14,613 bases of DNA from Proteobacteria bacterium UBA6921 (lineage in GTDB: Bacteria > Pseudomonadota > Gammaproteobacteria > SG8-11): assembly GCA_002450895.1 (NCBI GenBank), contig DKAR01000090.1, forward strand, positions 1-14,613. The letters are read 5' to 3'. Below the pieces are notes generated by a model that did no database searches, had not been told where the DNA came from, and saw only the letters and a list, made by a program, of their open reading frames with translations. Below, in pieces: positions 1 through 7,099 of this stretch (the first letter of the stretch is position 1; each line of letters begins with the position of its first letter). Made by a program: the position numbers and the translations under genes.

Positions 1-732
1 TTCCTGGATGAAATCGGCGACATGAGCATGACCATGCAGGTCAAATTGTTGCGCGTGCTTCAAGAGCGAACGTTTGAGCGCGTAGGAAGCAATAAGACGA
101 TTACCGCCGATGTCCGAGTCATCGCCGCGACGCACCGCAATCTCGAGCAGCTCATTCGCGAAAATAAATTCCGCGAAGACCTGTTTTACCGCCTCAATGT
201 CTTTCCGATTGAAATGCCGCCGCTGCGCGATCGAGCGGAGGATGTTCCATTGCTCGTCAATGAACTCATTGCGCGCCTTGAACACGAAAAACAGGGCAGC
301 ATTCGGTTTGCTCCGGCCGCGATCATGGCGCTTTGCCAATACAAATGGCCTGGAAACGTCCGCGAGTTGTCGAACCTGATTGAGCGTCTTGTGATCATGT
401 ATCCGTATGGCGTGATCGACTTGAAGGATCTGCCGGAAAAATTCCAGGTGCACGTGGAGCCCGGTGCTGAAGTGGCGATTTCCGCTGCCACCTACGAAAC
501 ATCTTCCGTACCGCGTCCGGAGTTGAATGACGAGCCACGCCTTCCTCGCGAAGGGATCGACCTCAAAGAACATCTGAACAACCTTGAAGTCTCCCTGATC
601 AAGCAGGCCCTGGACGAAGCCGGGGGCGTTGTCGCCCATGCAGCGAAGCGATTGAACATGCGTCGGACGACGCTGGTTGAGAAACTTCGGAAACATGGCA
701 TTCATCGCGCCGATTTGCTGACGGGACTTTGA
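1..732 (+). CDS. fleQ: FleQ/FlrA flagellar master regulator, C-terminal part (5' truncated by window edge)
   Basis: This is the C-terminal 243 residues of a sigma-54-dependent transcriptional activator; the frame is open from base 1, so the gene begins outside the window. The first codons give the Walker B stretch FLDEIGDM of the AAA+ domain. The arginine-rich region FREDLFYRLNVFPI and the WPGNVRELSNLIERL segment (codon 118 on) follow, then a variable linker and a C-terminal Fis-type helix-turn-helix with LNMRRTTLVEKLRKHG (around codons 219-233). The tail pattern EGIDLKEHLNNLE..LI.QALDEAGGVVA is characteristic of FleQ/FlrA rather than of NtrC or FleR. In Pseudomonas and Vibrio this protein is the top flagellar activator, acting with RpoN and, in Pseudomonas, sensing c-di-GMP. 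The GAFTGA loop and N-terminal domain lie upstream and cannot be checked. It sits directly before fleS, as in Pseudomonas. Confidence 0.95.
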   Translation, partial: FLDEIGDMSMTMQVKLLRVLQERTFERVGSNKTITADVRVIAATHRNLEQLIRENKFREDLFYRLNVFPIEMPPLRDRAEDVPLLVNELIARLEHEKQGSIRFAPAAIMALCQYKWPGNVRELSNLIERLVIMYPYGVIDLKDLPEKFQVHVEPGAEVAISAATYETSSVPRPELNDEPRLPREGIDLKEHLNNLEVSLIKQALDEAGGVVAHAAKRLNMRRTTLVEKLRKHGIHRADLLTGL

Positions 733-751
733 CTGTCAGGATTCGTTGCTG

Positions 752-774
752 CTGTAACTCCTTGATCATTACAG
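752..774. promoter_or_regulatory. Inverted repeat upstream of the fleS sigma-54 promoter, candidate activator site
   Basis: CTGTAA at 752-757 and TTACAG at 769-774 form a perfect 6-bp inverted repeat with an 11-bp spacer that itself contains TGATCA. Relative to the start site predicted from the sigma-54 promoter (about base 813) the repeat spans roughly -61 to -39. That is where an activator bound close to the promoter could sit. FleQ is the obvious candidate because its gene ends just upstream and it is known to activate fleSR. A hairpin at the end of fleQ is an alternative reading, but no T-run follows. Assignment to FleQ is inference. Confidence 0.4.
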
Positions 775-786
775 AGAACGGAATAC

Positions 787-802
787 CGGCACATTGCTTG
801 CT
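787..802 (+). promoter_or_regulatory. Sigma-54 (RpoN) promoter of fleS-fleR
   Basis: The sequence CGGCAC-ATTGC-TTGCT matches the RpoN consensus TGGCAC-N5-TTGCA/T at all but the first position. The -24 GG is at 788-789 and the -12 GC at 800-801, with the required 12-bp register. Transcription would start near base 813, leaving a leader of about 43 nt before the ATG at 856. This matters for the gene start: an in-frame GTG at 808 would lie upstream of the start site, so the longer reading of FleS is excluded if this promoter is the one used. RpoN dependence of fleSR is established in Pseudomonas. Confidence 0.8.
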
Positions 803-855
803 TTGTTGTGGCTGGGCCATCACGCCCGAGTCAGACAAAGGTCACAAGCTCTGCT

Positions 856-2022
856 ATGTCGAATTCGTCCGCACAACACGCCGAACTGCAACAGGCATTC
901 GCGTCGTTTAACCAGATTTCCCAGCGACTCATCGATACTTATCAAACGCTTGAGAAGGGTGTTTCCCGTCTCGACGATTCGATTCGCTGTACCGACTCCG
1001 TGTTTCAGCAGGCGCCATTGACTGCGGCAAATGAAAAAGGCCGCCTGCGACAGGTCTTTGATGCGTTGCCGGGCGCGGTGATCGTAATCGATGGTGACGG
1101 TGTCATTCAGGACCATAATCCAGCAGCCACCGAACTTTTCGGGAGCGAGACGCGCGGAAAAATCTGGCGTGAAGTAATCGAAGAGGTTTTTTCGCCCCGT
1201 CCCGATGATGGCCATGACATTTCGCTCCGCGACGGGAGACGGGTTCAGTTGTCAACCACGCCGCTGGGTGGCGAGCCTGGTCAGATCGTTCTCCTCACCG
1301 ACGTCACGAACACACGCGCGCTGCAGGACAAACTGCATCAATACGAACGCCTTTCGTCGCTCGGTGAGATGGCGGCCGGGCTTGCGCATCAGTTGCGAAC
1401 GCCGCTTTCTGCCGCAATTTTGCAGCTAGGTCTGTTGAAGCAAAACAATCCGAATATCGATCACCGCAGTGTTGCTGAAAAAGTCATGGCACGCCTTCGG
1501 CACATCGAGGCTGTTGTGCGTGACATGCTGCTGCTAGCCCGGATGGATCACACGCCGGGCGAAACTGTAACGCCCGGCGAAATCGTTCGCGATCTTGAGC
1601 CATTGGTGACCGCAGTCATTCCTCGTGAACGCATCAAGGCATCTTTTATCGACGATACGCGGGGCGTTCATGTCCGGGTACATCGTGATCTGTTACTGAG
1701 CGCGCTGACCAATCTGGTGAACAACGCCGTCGAAGCCATTTCCGAAGCTGGTCAGATCACAGTGCGTGCGCGCGCGGCCTACGACGATTACGTTGAAATC
1801 TGTGTATCCGATTCCGGAAATGGCATGAGCGAAGAAATTCAAAGGCACATCGGCCAACCTTTCTTTACTACACGAGATGGTGGAACTGGTTTGGGCCTGG
1901 CAGTCGTCAATACCGTGGCCAAGATCCATCAAGGCCTCATGACGTTCAAGACAAGTCCCGGCGACGGCAGTACGTTCATCGTGCGCCTTCCCATTGTTCC
2001 GGTGCGCGAACTGGAAAGCTGA
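856..2022 (+). CDS. fleS: FleS/FlrB sensor histidine kinase of the flagellar two-component system
   Basis: A 388-residue cytoplasmic histidine kinase that phosphorylates FleR in the flagellar cascade. There is no signal peptide or membrane segment, as usual for FleS. After an N-terminal helical stretch comes a PAS domain (about residues 60-160, around FDALPGAVIVIDGDG). The dimerisation/phosphoacceptor segment GEMAAGLAHQLRTPLSAA follows, with the expected phosphorylated His178; the Gln after His, instead of the common Glu, is typical of this subfamily. The HATPase domain has the N box NLVNNAVEAIS (near 286), G1 DSGNGM (319-324) and G2 GTGLGL (343-348). The ATG at 856 is chosen because a GTG at 808 precedes the predicted sigma-54 start site; its ribosome site is weak (AAAGG at 838-842). 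The stop lies 7 nt before fleR. Confidence 0.93.
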   Translation: MSNSSAQHAELQQAFASFNQISQRLIDTYQTLEKGVSRLDDSIRCTDSVFQQAPLTAANEKGRLRQVFDALPGAVIVIDGDGVIQDHNPAATELFGSETRGKIWREVIEEVFSPRPDDGHDISLRDGRRVQLSTTPLGGEPGQIVLLTDVTNTRALQDKLHQYERLSSLGEMAAGLAHQLRTPLSAAILQLGLLKQNNPNIDHRSVAEKVMARLRHIEAVVRDMLLLARMDHTPGETVTPGEIVRDLEPLVTAVIPRERIKASFIDDTRGVHVRVHRDLLLSALTNLVNNAVEAISEAGQITVRARAAYDDYVEICVSDSGNGMSEEIQRHIGQPFFTTRDGGTGLGLAVVNTVAKIHQGLMTFKTSPGDGSTFIVRLPIVPVRELES

Positions 2023-2029
2023 GGTATCA

Positions 2030-3403
2030 ATGCGAAGCAATGCCGCAATTCTCGTGGTTGAAGACGATCTGGCACTGCGTGAAGCCATTTGCGACACGTT
2101 GAGCATTGCCGGATACAAGGCGCAGGGAGCGAATGACGGACTCGCGGCGTTAGAGCGGCTGGAGCGCGAACCGTATGACCTCGTCGTCAGCGATGTGCAA
2201 ATGCGTTCCATGGACGGCCATACGTTGCTGAAGAACATCCGGAACCGTCACCCGGATACTCCGGTGTTGTTGATGACCGCTTACGGAACAATCCAAAACG
2301 CGGTTCAAGCGATGCGCGAAGGCGCTGCAGATTACCTGGTCAAACCGCTTGAAGCGGAAGTCTTGTTGTCGCTGGTCCAACGGCTGATCAGCCGTGAAAC
2401 CACTGCCGACGCCGAATTTGTCGCTGCGGATCCGCGCAGTCAGGAGATTCAGACTCTCGCGCGTCGCGTTGCCGACAGTGATGCAACGGTACTGATTACT
2501 GGAGAAAGTGGCGTAGGCAAGGAAGTGCTCGCGCGTTTTATTCACCGCGAGTCGCGCCGATCGGCAAAACCTTTCGTGGCCATTAATTGCGCAGCCATTC
2601 CGGAGAACATGCTGGAGGCCACACTGTTCGGCTACGAGAAAGGCGCATTCACCGGGGCGATCAAAGCCTGTCCCGGAAAGTTCGAACAGGCACAGGACGG
2701 AACGCTCCTGCTGGACGAGATCAGTGAAATGGATCTTGCGCTGCAGGCCAAACTATTACGTGTCCTGCAGGAACGCGAAGTAGAGCGCCTCGGAGGGACG
2801 ACCACAATCAAATTGGATGTCCGGGTTCTTGCGACATCCAATCGGAATATGCGCGATGAAGTCCTCGCCGGCCGGTTTCGCGAAGACCTGTTCTACCGGT
2901 TGAACGTGTTTCCAATTCATCTGCCGGCTCTGCGCGAGCGTCCGCTGGACATTGTTCCAATCGCGCAACGCCTGATTGACCGCTGTGCACAACAGTACCA
3001 GCGACCTGCACCGCAGATTTCAGAAGACGCGCGAAACAAACTCAGTGCGCACGTATGGCCGGGAAACGTTCGTGAACTCGACAACGTCATTCAGCGCGCC
3101 CTGATTCTGCAGCGGGGTAGTGAACTGCAAGCCGCAGACATTCGCTTCGAAACACACAGCGCGCCCGCTCCGGCGACAACGGCAGCGGAACCCGTCGCGT
3201 TTGCGGCGCCAGTTCCGGTGGCGGCGCCGACAAGCCTCCATAGCGATGTCCGGCAACACGAGGCCACACTCATCATTTCGACATTGCGTGACGCATTCGG
3301 AAACCGAAAAGCGGCTGCGCAAAAGCTGGGCATTAGCGAGCGGACGCTTCGCTACAAGATGGCGCGATTGCGCGAAGCCGGATTGCTCGACGAGAACATT
3401 TGA
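2030..3403 (+). CDS. fleR: FleR/FlrC sigma-54-dependent flagellar response regulator
   Basis: A 457-residue NtrC-type regulator and partner of FleS, activating RpoN-dependent later flagellar genes. The receiver domain (1 to about 120) has the acidic pair Asp12-Asp13, phosphoacceptor Asp55 (VVSDVQM) and the conserved KP (LVKPLEAE). The AAA+ domain has Walker A GESGVGKE (158-165), the sigma-54-contacting GAFTGA loop (205-210), Walker B LLLDEIS and the WPGNVREL motif. An Ala/Pro-rich linker (about 376-405) leads to a Fis-type helix-turn-helix (about 426-448, RKAAAQKLGISERTLRYKM). I chose ATG 2030 because TGAGGT (2020-2025), overlapping the fleS stop, is a well-placed ribosome site and the protein then starts directly in the receiver fold. 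An upstream in-frame start at 1994 lies inside fleS. All key residues are intact, so the protein should be active. Confidence 0.95.
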   Translation: MRSNAAILVVEDDLALREAICDTLSIAGYKAQGANDGLAALERLEREPYDLVVSDVQMRSMDGHTLLKNIRNRHPDTPVLLMTAYGTIQNAVQAMREGAADYLVKPLEAEVLLSLVQRLISRETTADAEFVAADPRSQEIQTLARRVADSDATVLITGESGVGKEVLARFIHRESRRSAKPFVAINCAAIPENMLEATLFGYEKGAFTGAIKACPGKFEQAQDGTLLLDEISEMDLALQAKLLRVLQEREVERLGGTTTIKLDVRVLATSNRNMRDEVLAGRFREDLFYRLNVFPIHLPALRERPLDIVPIAQRLIDRCAQQYQRPAPQISEDARNKLSAHVWPGNVRELDNVIQRALILQRGSELQAADIRFETHSAPAPATTAAEPVAFAAPVPVAAPTSLHSDVRQHEATLIISTLRDAFGNRKAAAQKLGISERTLRYKMARLREAGLLDENI

Positions 3404-3420
3404 CGCAGGAGTACAGAAAC

Positions 3421-3741
3421 ATGAACAACGTTGACATGACACAACTTCTCAATCGGCTTCGTGCCACCGCCGCGCTTGCAGCCGGCCAATCTCCGGAGGC
3501 GCCCCAGGGAGGCCAGCGCGCGGATTTTGGCGACTTGCTTCGCCAGTCACTGAACCAGGTAAATGAAATGCAAACCACCTCCTCGGATCTGGCAACACGA
3601 TTCGAAGCAGGCGATAAGCAACTAAACATTGAAGACGTAATGATTGCGCGCGAGAAAGCGTCAATTTCGTTTCAGGCGATGATGCAGGTGCGAAACAAGC
3701 TTGTGGCAGCGTATCAGGAAATCATGACCATGCAGGTCTAG
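3421..3741 (+). CDS. fliE: FliE, MS ring-rod junction protein
   Basis: A 106-residue protein, close to the usual FliE length of about 104. FliE joins the MS ring (FliF) to the proximal rod and is exported early by the flagellar type III apparatus. The C-terminal half (NIEDVMIAREKASISFQAM and the following MQVRNKLVAAYQEIM) is the family signature. The N-terminal third is variable and polar, as usual. ATG 3421 is preceded by CAGGAG (3406-3411) at good spacing; the gene begins 17 nt after the fleR stop. The short gap suggests co-transcription with fleSR, and I found no RpoN site in the 3' end of fleR. It is followed after 42 nt by fliF. Confidence 0.95.
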   Translation: MNNVDMTQLLNRLRATAALAAGQSPEAPQGGQRADFGDLLRQSLNQVNEMQTTSSDLATRFEAGDKQLNIEDVMIAREKASISFQAMMQVRNKLVAAYQEIMTMQV

Positions 3742-3783
3742 TGCGAGTTGTGTGAATCCATTCAATAGAGCAGGTAGAGACGT

Positions 3784-5403
3784 ATGGCGCTTCCCACAGT
3801 ACAAGATGCAGGTGCAAATATCGACGACATGAGCCGCCTCCCGGTGGTGCGGCAACTGGGTTTTATGATCGGCCTGGCTGCGGCGGTTGCGGTCGGCGTT
3901 GGCGTCGTTCTCTGGTCACAACAGCCGAGCTTTGCTCTGTTGTACAGTAACCTGAGCGAGAAAGACTCATCCGGTGTCATCGATGCGCTCGAGAAATCCA
4001 AAACACCGTATCAGGTGAGCGGGCAGGGATCCGTGCTGGTCCCCGCCGACAAAGTGCACGACATGAGAATCAAACTGGCCGCACAAGGATTGCCACGCAG
4101 CAATGCGGTTGGTTTTGAGAGTCTCAACGAGGGGCAGGGCTTCGGCGTCAGCCAGTTCATGGAAAACGCGCGTTACCAGCGCGCGCTGGAAGTTGAGCTG
4201 TCGCGCTCCATATCGACGATTGCCAATGTGGAGAACGCCCGTGTACATCTTGCGATACCCAAACGGTCTGTCTTTCTGCGCGATCGGCAAAAACCGAGCG
4301 CCTCGGTTCTATTGAATTTGTACGCGGGGCGAACGCTTGAAGACGAGCAGGTAGCGGCGATTACGCATCTTGTATCTTCCAGCATTCCGGAACTGGATGC
4401 TTCGCAAGTGACGATTGTCGATCAGCGCGGTCGACTCCTCACGGCGCAGCAGCGCAGTGGCGAATCTGCGCTGACCGCGGCGCAATTCGACTACACGCAG
4501 AAATTGGAAAAACTCTATGCAGAGCGCATCGAAGATCTTCTTGTTCCGATCGTGGGCAAGGAGGCGGTGCGTGCGCAAGTCGCAGCCGAGATTGACTTCA
4601 CGACGGAAGAAAAGACCGCGGAAGTATTCAATCCTGAAACACCGGTCGTACGCAGCGAACAGCTCATGCAGGAACGCATGACGAATGGCGCTGACGGCGG
4701 CGTGCCGGGCGCACTTTCGAATCAGCCGCCAGCAGCGGCACAGGTGCCGGAACAGGCCGCGGGCGCAAAGGCAACGACCGAAACCACCGCGACGCAACAA
4801 GGCGTGAACTCCAAGCAGAAGACGGTCAAGAATTACGAACTGGATCGCACCATTAGCCACACGCGCCTGGGCAGTGGAGTTATCAAACGGCTCACGGTCG
4901 CCGTGGTACTGGACGACAAAGTTACACCGGGAGACGGCGGGACGCTGGTGCGGACGCCTCACTCACCGGAAGATATTGAGCGCTTTAGTGGTCTGGTGAA
5001 AGAGGCCGTGGGATTCGACGAAAAACGCGGTGATCGGGTGAACATCGTCAATACGCCGTTTTCCGTACCTCAGGCACCGGAGCCGCTTCCAGCGGTGCCG
5101 CTGTGGCAGCGCCCTGATTTCTGGGACAAGGTTAAACAAGGGTTCGGCTGGGCGCTCGCCGCGATTCTTGTCATCGGTGTATTACGATTGATGGGTCAAA
5201 TCGCAAAGAGCATTCGCGAAAATGCCCCGGCACTTCGCACCGTACCCGGCATGCCGCAGCTGGCGGCAGAAGCCACTCCGCAACCGCAGATTCAAATCAA
5301 GCCGCCGGAAAACATGACGCTGAACGCCGTTAAGGATCTCGCCAAGCAAGATCCGAAACTGGTCGCGCAAGTCGTCAAGGGTTGGGTATCCAGCGATGGC
5401 TAG
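3784..5403 (+). CDS. fliF: FliF, flagellar MS-ring protein
   Basis: A 539-residue inner-membrane protein that forms the MS ring, the assembly platform of the flagellum. A first membrane segment lies at about 25-44 (LGFMIGLAAAVAVGVGVVLW) and a second at about 455-474 (WALAAILVIGVLRLMGQIA). The periplasmic region between them carries the ring-building motifs, including ALEVELSRSISTIANVENARVHLAIP. A Pro/Ala/Gln-rich stretch at about 302-345 is the variable insertion usually seen in this protein before YELDRTISH. The C-terminus (NAVKDLAKQDPKLVAQVVKGW) is the FliG-binding tail and is intact. The length is slightly short of the roughly 560 residues of Salmonella FliF, within normal variation. The start has AGGTAGAG just upstream. 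The last 8 bp overlap fliG, indicating translational coupling of two proteins that bind one another. Confidence 0.97.
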   Translation: MALPTVQDAGANIDDMSRLPVVRQLGFMIGLAAAVAVGVGVVLWSQQPSFALLYSNLSEKDSSGVIDALEKSKTPYQVSGQGSVLVPADKVHDMRIKLAAQGLPRSNAVGFESLNEGQGFGVSQFMENARYQRALEVELSRSISTIANVENARVHLAIPKRSVFLRDRQKPSASVLLNLYAGRTLEDEQVAAITHLVSSSIPELDASQVTIVDQRGRLLTAQQRSGESALTAAQFDYTQKLEKLYAERIEDLLVPIVGKEAVRAQVAAEIDFTTEEKTAEVFNPETPVVRSEQLMQERMTNGADGGVPGALSNQPPAAAQVPEQAAGAKATTETTATQQGVNSKQKTVKNYELDRTISHTRLGSGVIKRLTVAVVLDDKVTPGDGGTLVRTPHSPEDIERFSGLVKEAVGFDEKRGDRVNIVNTPFSVPQAPEPLPAVPLWQRPDFWDKVKQGFGWALAAILVIGVLRLMGQIAKSIRENAPALRTVPGMPQLAAEATPQPQIQIKPPENMTLNAVKDLAKQDPKLVAQVVKGWVSSDG

Positions 5404-6409
5404 CAATTCTTCATCCCGCGTACCCGGCCTGGAACGGGCCGCGATCCTTATGTTGAGCCTCGGCGAAGATCAGGCCGCCGAGGTGTTGAAGCACATGGAC
5501 CCGAAAGAGGTTCAGAAGATCGGTGTTTCGATGACCGAACTCAAGAACGTTTCCAAGGAACAAGTGGACGGCGTTCTTCTTGATTTTGGTGAATCTGTAG
5601 AGAAACACACCAACATTGGTCTGGGAACGGAGGAGTACATTCGCAAGATGTTGACCTCCGCGTTGGGCGAGGACAAGGCCCGAACCGTCATTGATCGAAT
5701 CGTGCTGGGTGGAAATTCACGCGGACTTGAAACATTGAAGTGGATGGATCCGCGTGCCGTCGCCGAACTGATTCGTCTGGAACATCCGCAAATCATTGCC
5801 ATCATCCTGGCGTACCTGGAGCCGGAGCAGTCCGCGGAGATCCTGCAAATGCTGACTGAAAGGCTGCGCGTCGATGTCACGATGCGCATTGCGACGCTGG
5901 ACGGCATCCCGCCCTCCGCACTGCAGGAGCTGAATGCGATCATGGAAAAACAGTTTTCCGGGCAGTCCAACGTCAAGTCGTCCAGTGTCGGCGGTCTGAA
6001 ATCCGCGGCGAACATGTTGAATTTCGTCGATACCTCGATGGAAGCGTCCATCATGGACAACATCAAGGAACTGGATGCGGAGCTGGGACAGAAAATTCAG
6101 GATTTGATGTTCGTTTTCGACAATCTTGTCGAAGTGGACGACAAGAGCATTCAGACGTTGCTGCGCGAAGTTTCATCCGAATCGCTCATCGTCGCTTTGA
6201 AGGGTTCCGACGAAACGCTAAAGGAGAAATTCTTCAAGAACATGTCGAAGCGCGCCGGCGAAATGCTGCGCGAGGATCTGGAAGCAAAGGGTCCAGTGCG
6301 TCTGTCAGAAGTGCAGGCGGCGCAGAAAGAAATTCTCGCCATTGCCCGTCGTATGGCGGAATCCGGAGATCTCAATCTTTCCGGCAAGGGCGGCGACGAG
6401 TACGTGTAA
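5396..6409 (+). CDS. fliG: FliG, rotor switch protein
   Basis: A 337-residue cytoplasmic protein of the C ring that binds FliF at its N-terminus and interacts with the stator (MotA) at its C-terminus to make torque. Visible landmarks are the middle-domain EHPQ motif at 129-132, the hinge MFVF motif at 238-241, and the torque helix RAGEMLREDLE at 286-296. Compared with the E. coli charged residues Arg281, Asp288 and Asp289, the helix has Arg286, Glu293 and Asp294, so charge is kept with one Asp-to-Glu change. The length is normal. It starts inside the end of fliF (8-bp overlap), so its ribosome site lies in fliF coding sequence. fliH follows after 18 nt. Confidence 0.97.
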   Translation: MASNSSSRVPGLERAAILMLSLGEDQAAEVLKHMDPKEVQKIGVSMTELKNVSKEQVDGVLLDFGESVEKHTNIGLGTEEYIRKMLTSALGEDKARTVIDRIVLGGNSRGLETLKWMDPRAVAELIRLEHPQIIAIILAYLEPEQSAEILQMLTERLRVDVTMRIATLDGIPPSALQELNAIMEKQFSGQSNVKSSSVGGLKSAANMLNFVDTSMEASIMDNIKELDAELGQKIQDLMFVFDNLVEVDDKSIQTLLREVSSESLIVALKGSDETLKEKFFKNMSKRAGEMLREDLEAKGPVRLSEVQAAQKEILAIARRMAESGDLNLSGKGGDEYV

Positions 6410-6427
6410 AGCGGAGTCCGTATCATC

Positions 6428-7099
6428 ATGAGCATTCAAGGCAAGATCATTCGCGGTGGAGAAATTGACGTTCAGCGCTGGGAAGCGCCAGAGGTCGAAG
6501 GAGTAGCGCACGGAAATTCTCTGCTGAGTCTGCTGACGGCAGAACAGCTCGCGAATATCCAGGACGTGGCGTTCAAGGAAGCGCAGGAACAAGGTCATGC
6601 CGAGGGCTATCGAAAGGGACTGGAACAGGCACGCGCCGAGTCAGCCGCAAAGACTCAGGACCTGACACAACGTATACAAAAACTCGAACAACTGCTGCGT
6701 GCATTGAGTCAGCCGTTTGAGCATCTTGACGAGCAGATCGAGCAGGAGCTGTTTCAGCTTGCCGTCGCCATCGCACGCCAGATCATTCGCCGTGAGATCA
6801 AGACCGATCCGGGACAAATCGTTGCAGTGGTGCGTGAGGTGATTCAGCTGCTGCCGGGATCTACGCGTCAACCGCAAGTCTTTTTGCATCCGGAGGATGC
6901 TGCCTTTCTTCGCCAGGCCTTGTCGATGTCCGGCGAAACGGAAAACTGGAAACTGATCGAAGATCCAACGCTCATGCGCGGCGACTGTCGCGTGACCACG
7001 GAAAATTCGCGCGTCGACGCCACGATTGAAAACAGGCTGGCCGCAATTGTGGCCAATACGATGGGTGGCGAGCGTGAAGCGGACAAATCCAATTCCTGA
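6428..7099 (+). CDS. fliH: FliH, negative regulator/stator of the flagellar export ATPase
   Basis: A 223-residue protein placed between fliG and fliI, where FliH is always found in this gene order. FliH dimers bind FliI, hold the ATPase at the export gate and link it to the C ring through FliN. The middle has the expected long charged helix with regularly spaced residues (EAQEQGHAEGYRKGLEQARAE and following, about 55-110). The C-terminal domain shows ELFQLAVAIARQIIRREI and GDCRVTTENSRVDATIENRL, typical of FliH/YscL-type proteins. FliH is poorly conserved, so the call rests on these two blocks plus position and length. A GCGGAG-like ribosome site precedes the ATG. The 3' end overlaps the start of fliI. 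Confidence 0.93.
   Translation: MSIQGKIIRGGEIDVQRWEAPEVEGVAHGNSLLSLLTAEQLANIQDVAFKEAQEQGHAEGYRKGLEQARAESAAKTQDLTQRIQKLEQLLRALSQPFEHLDEQIEQELFQLAVAIARQIIRREIKTDPGQIVAVVREVIQLLPGSTRQPQVFLHPEDAAFLRQALSMSGETENWKLIEDPTLMRGDCRVTTENSRVDATIENRLAAIVANTMGGEREADKSNS

Noticed and set aside
1484..1500. TGGCACGCCTTCGGC inside fleS, resembling a sigma-54 promoter
   Set aside because: The -24 half and spacing fit, but the -12 half is CGGC and not TTGC, and it lies in mid-gene with no gene start nearby.
22..3403. Strong sequence similarity between the two ends 1-440 and about 2700-3120
   Set aside because: This is the shared AAA+ domain of the paralogous FleQ and FleR, not a recent duplication; the other domains differ.
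4309..4962. Long antisense open frame (217 codons) within fliF
   Set aside because: It is a shadow of the fliF reading frame with an Arg/Leu/Cys-rich, low-complexity product and no start signals.
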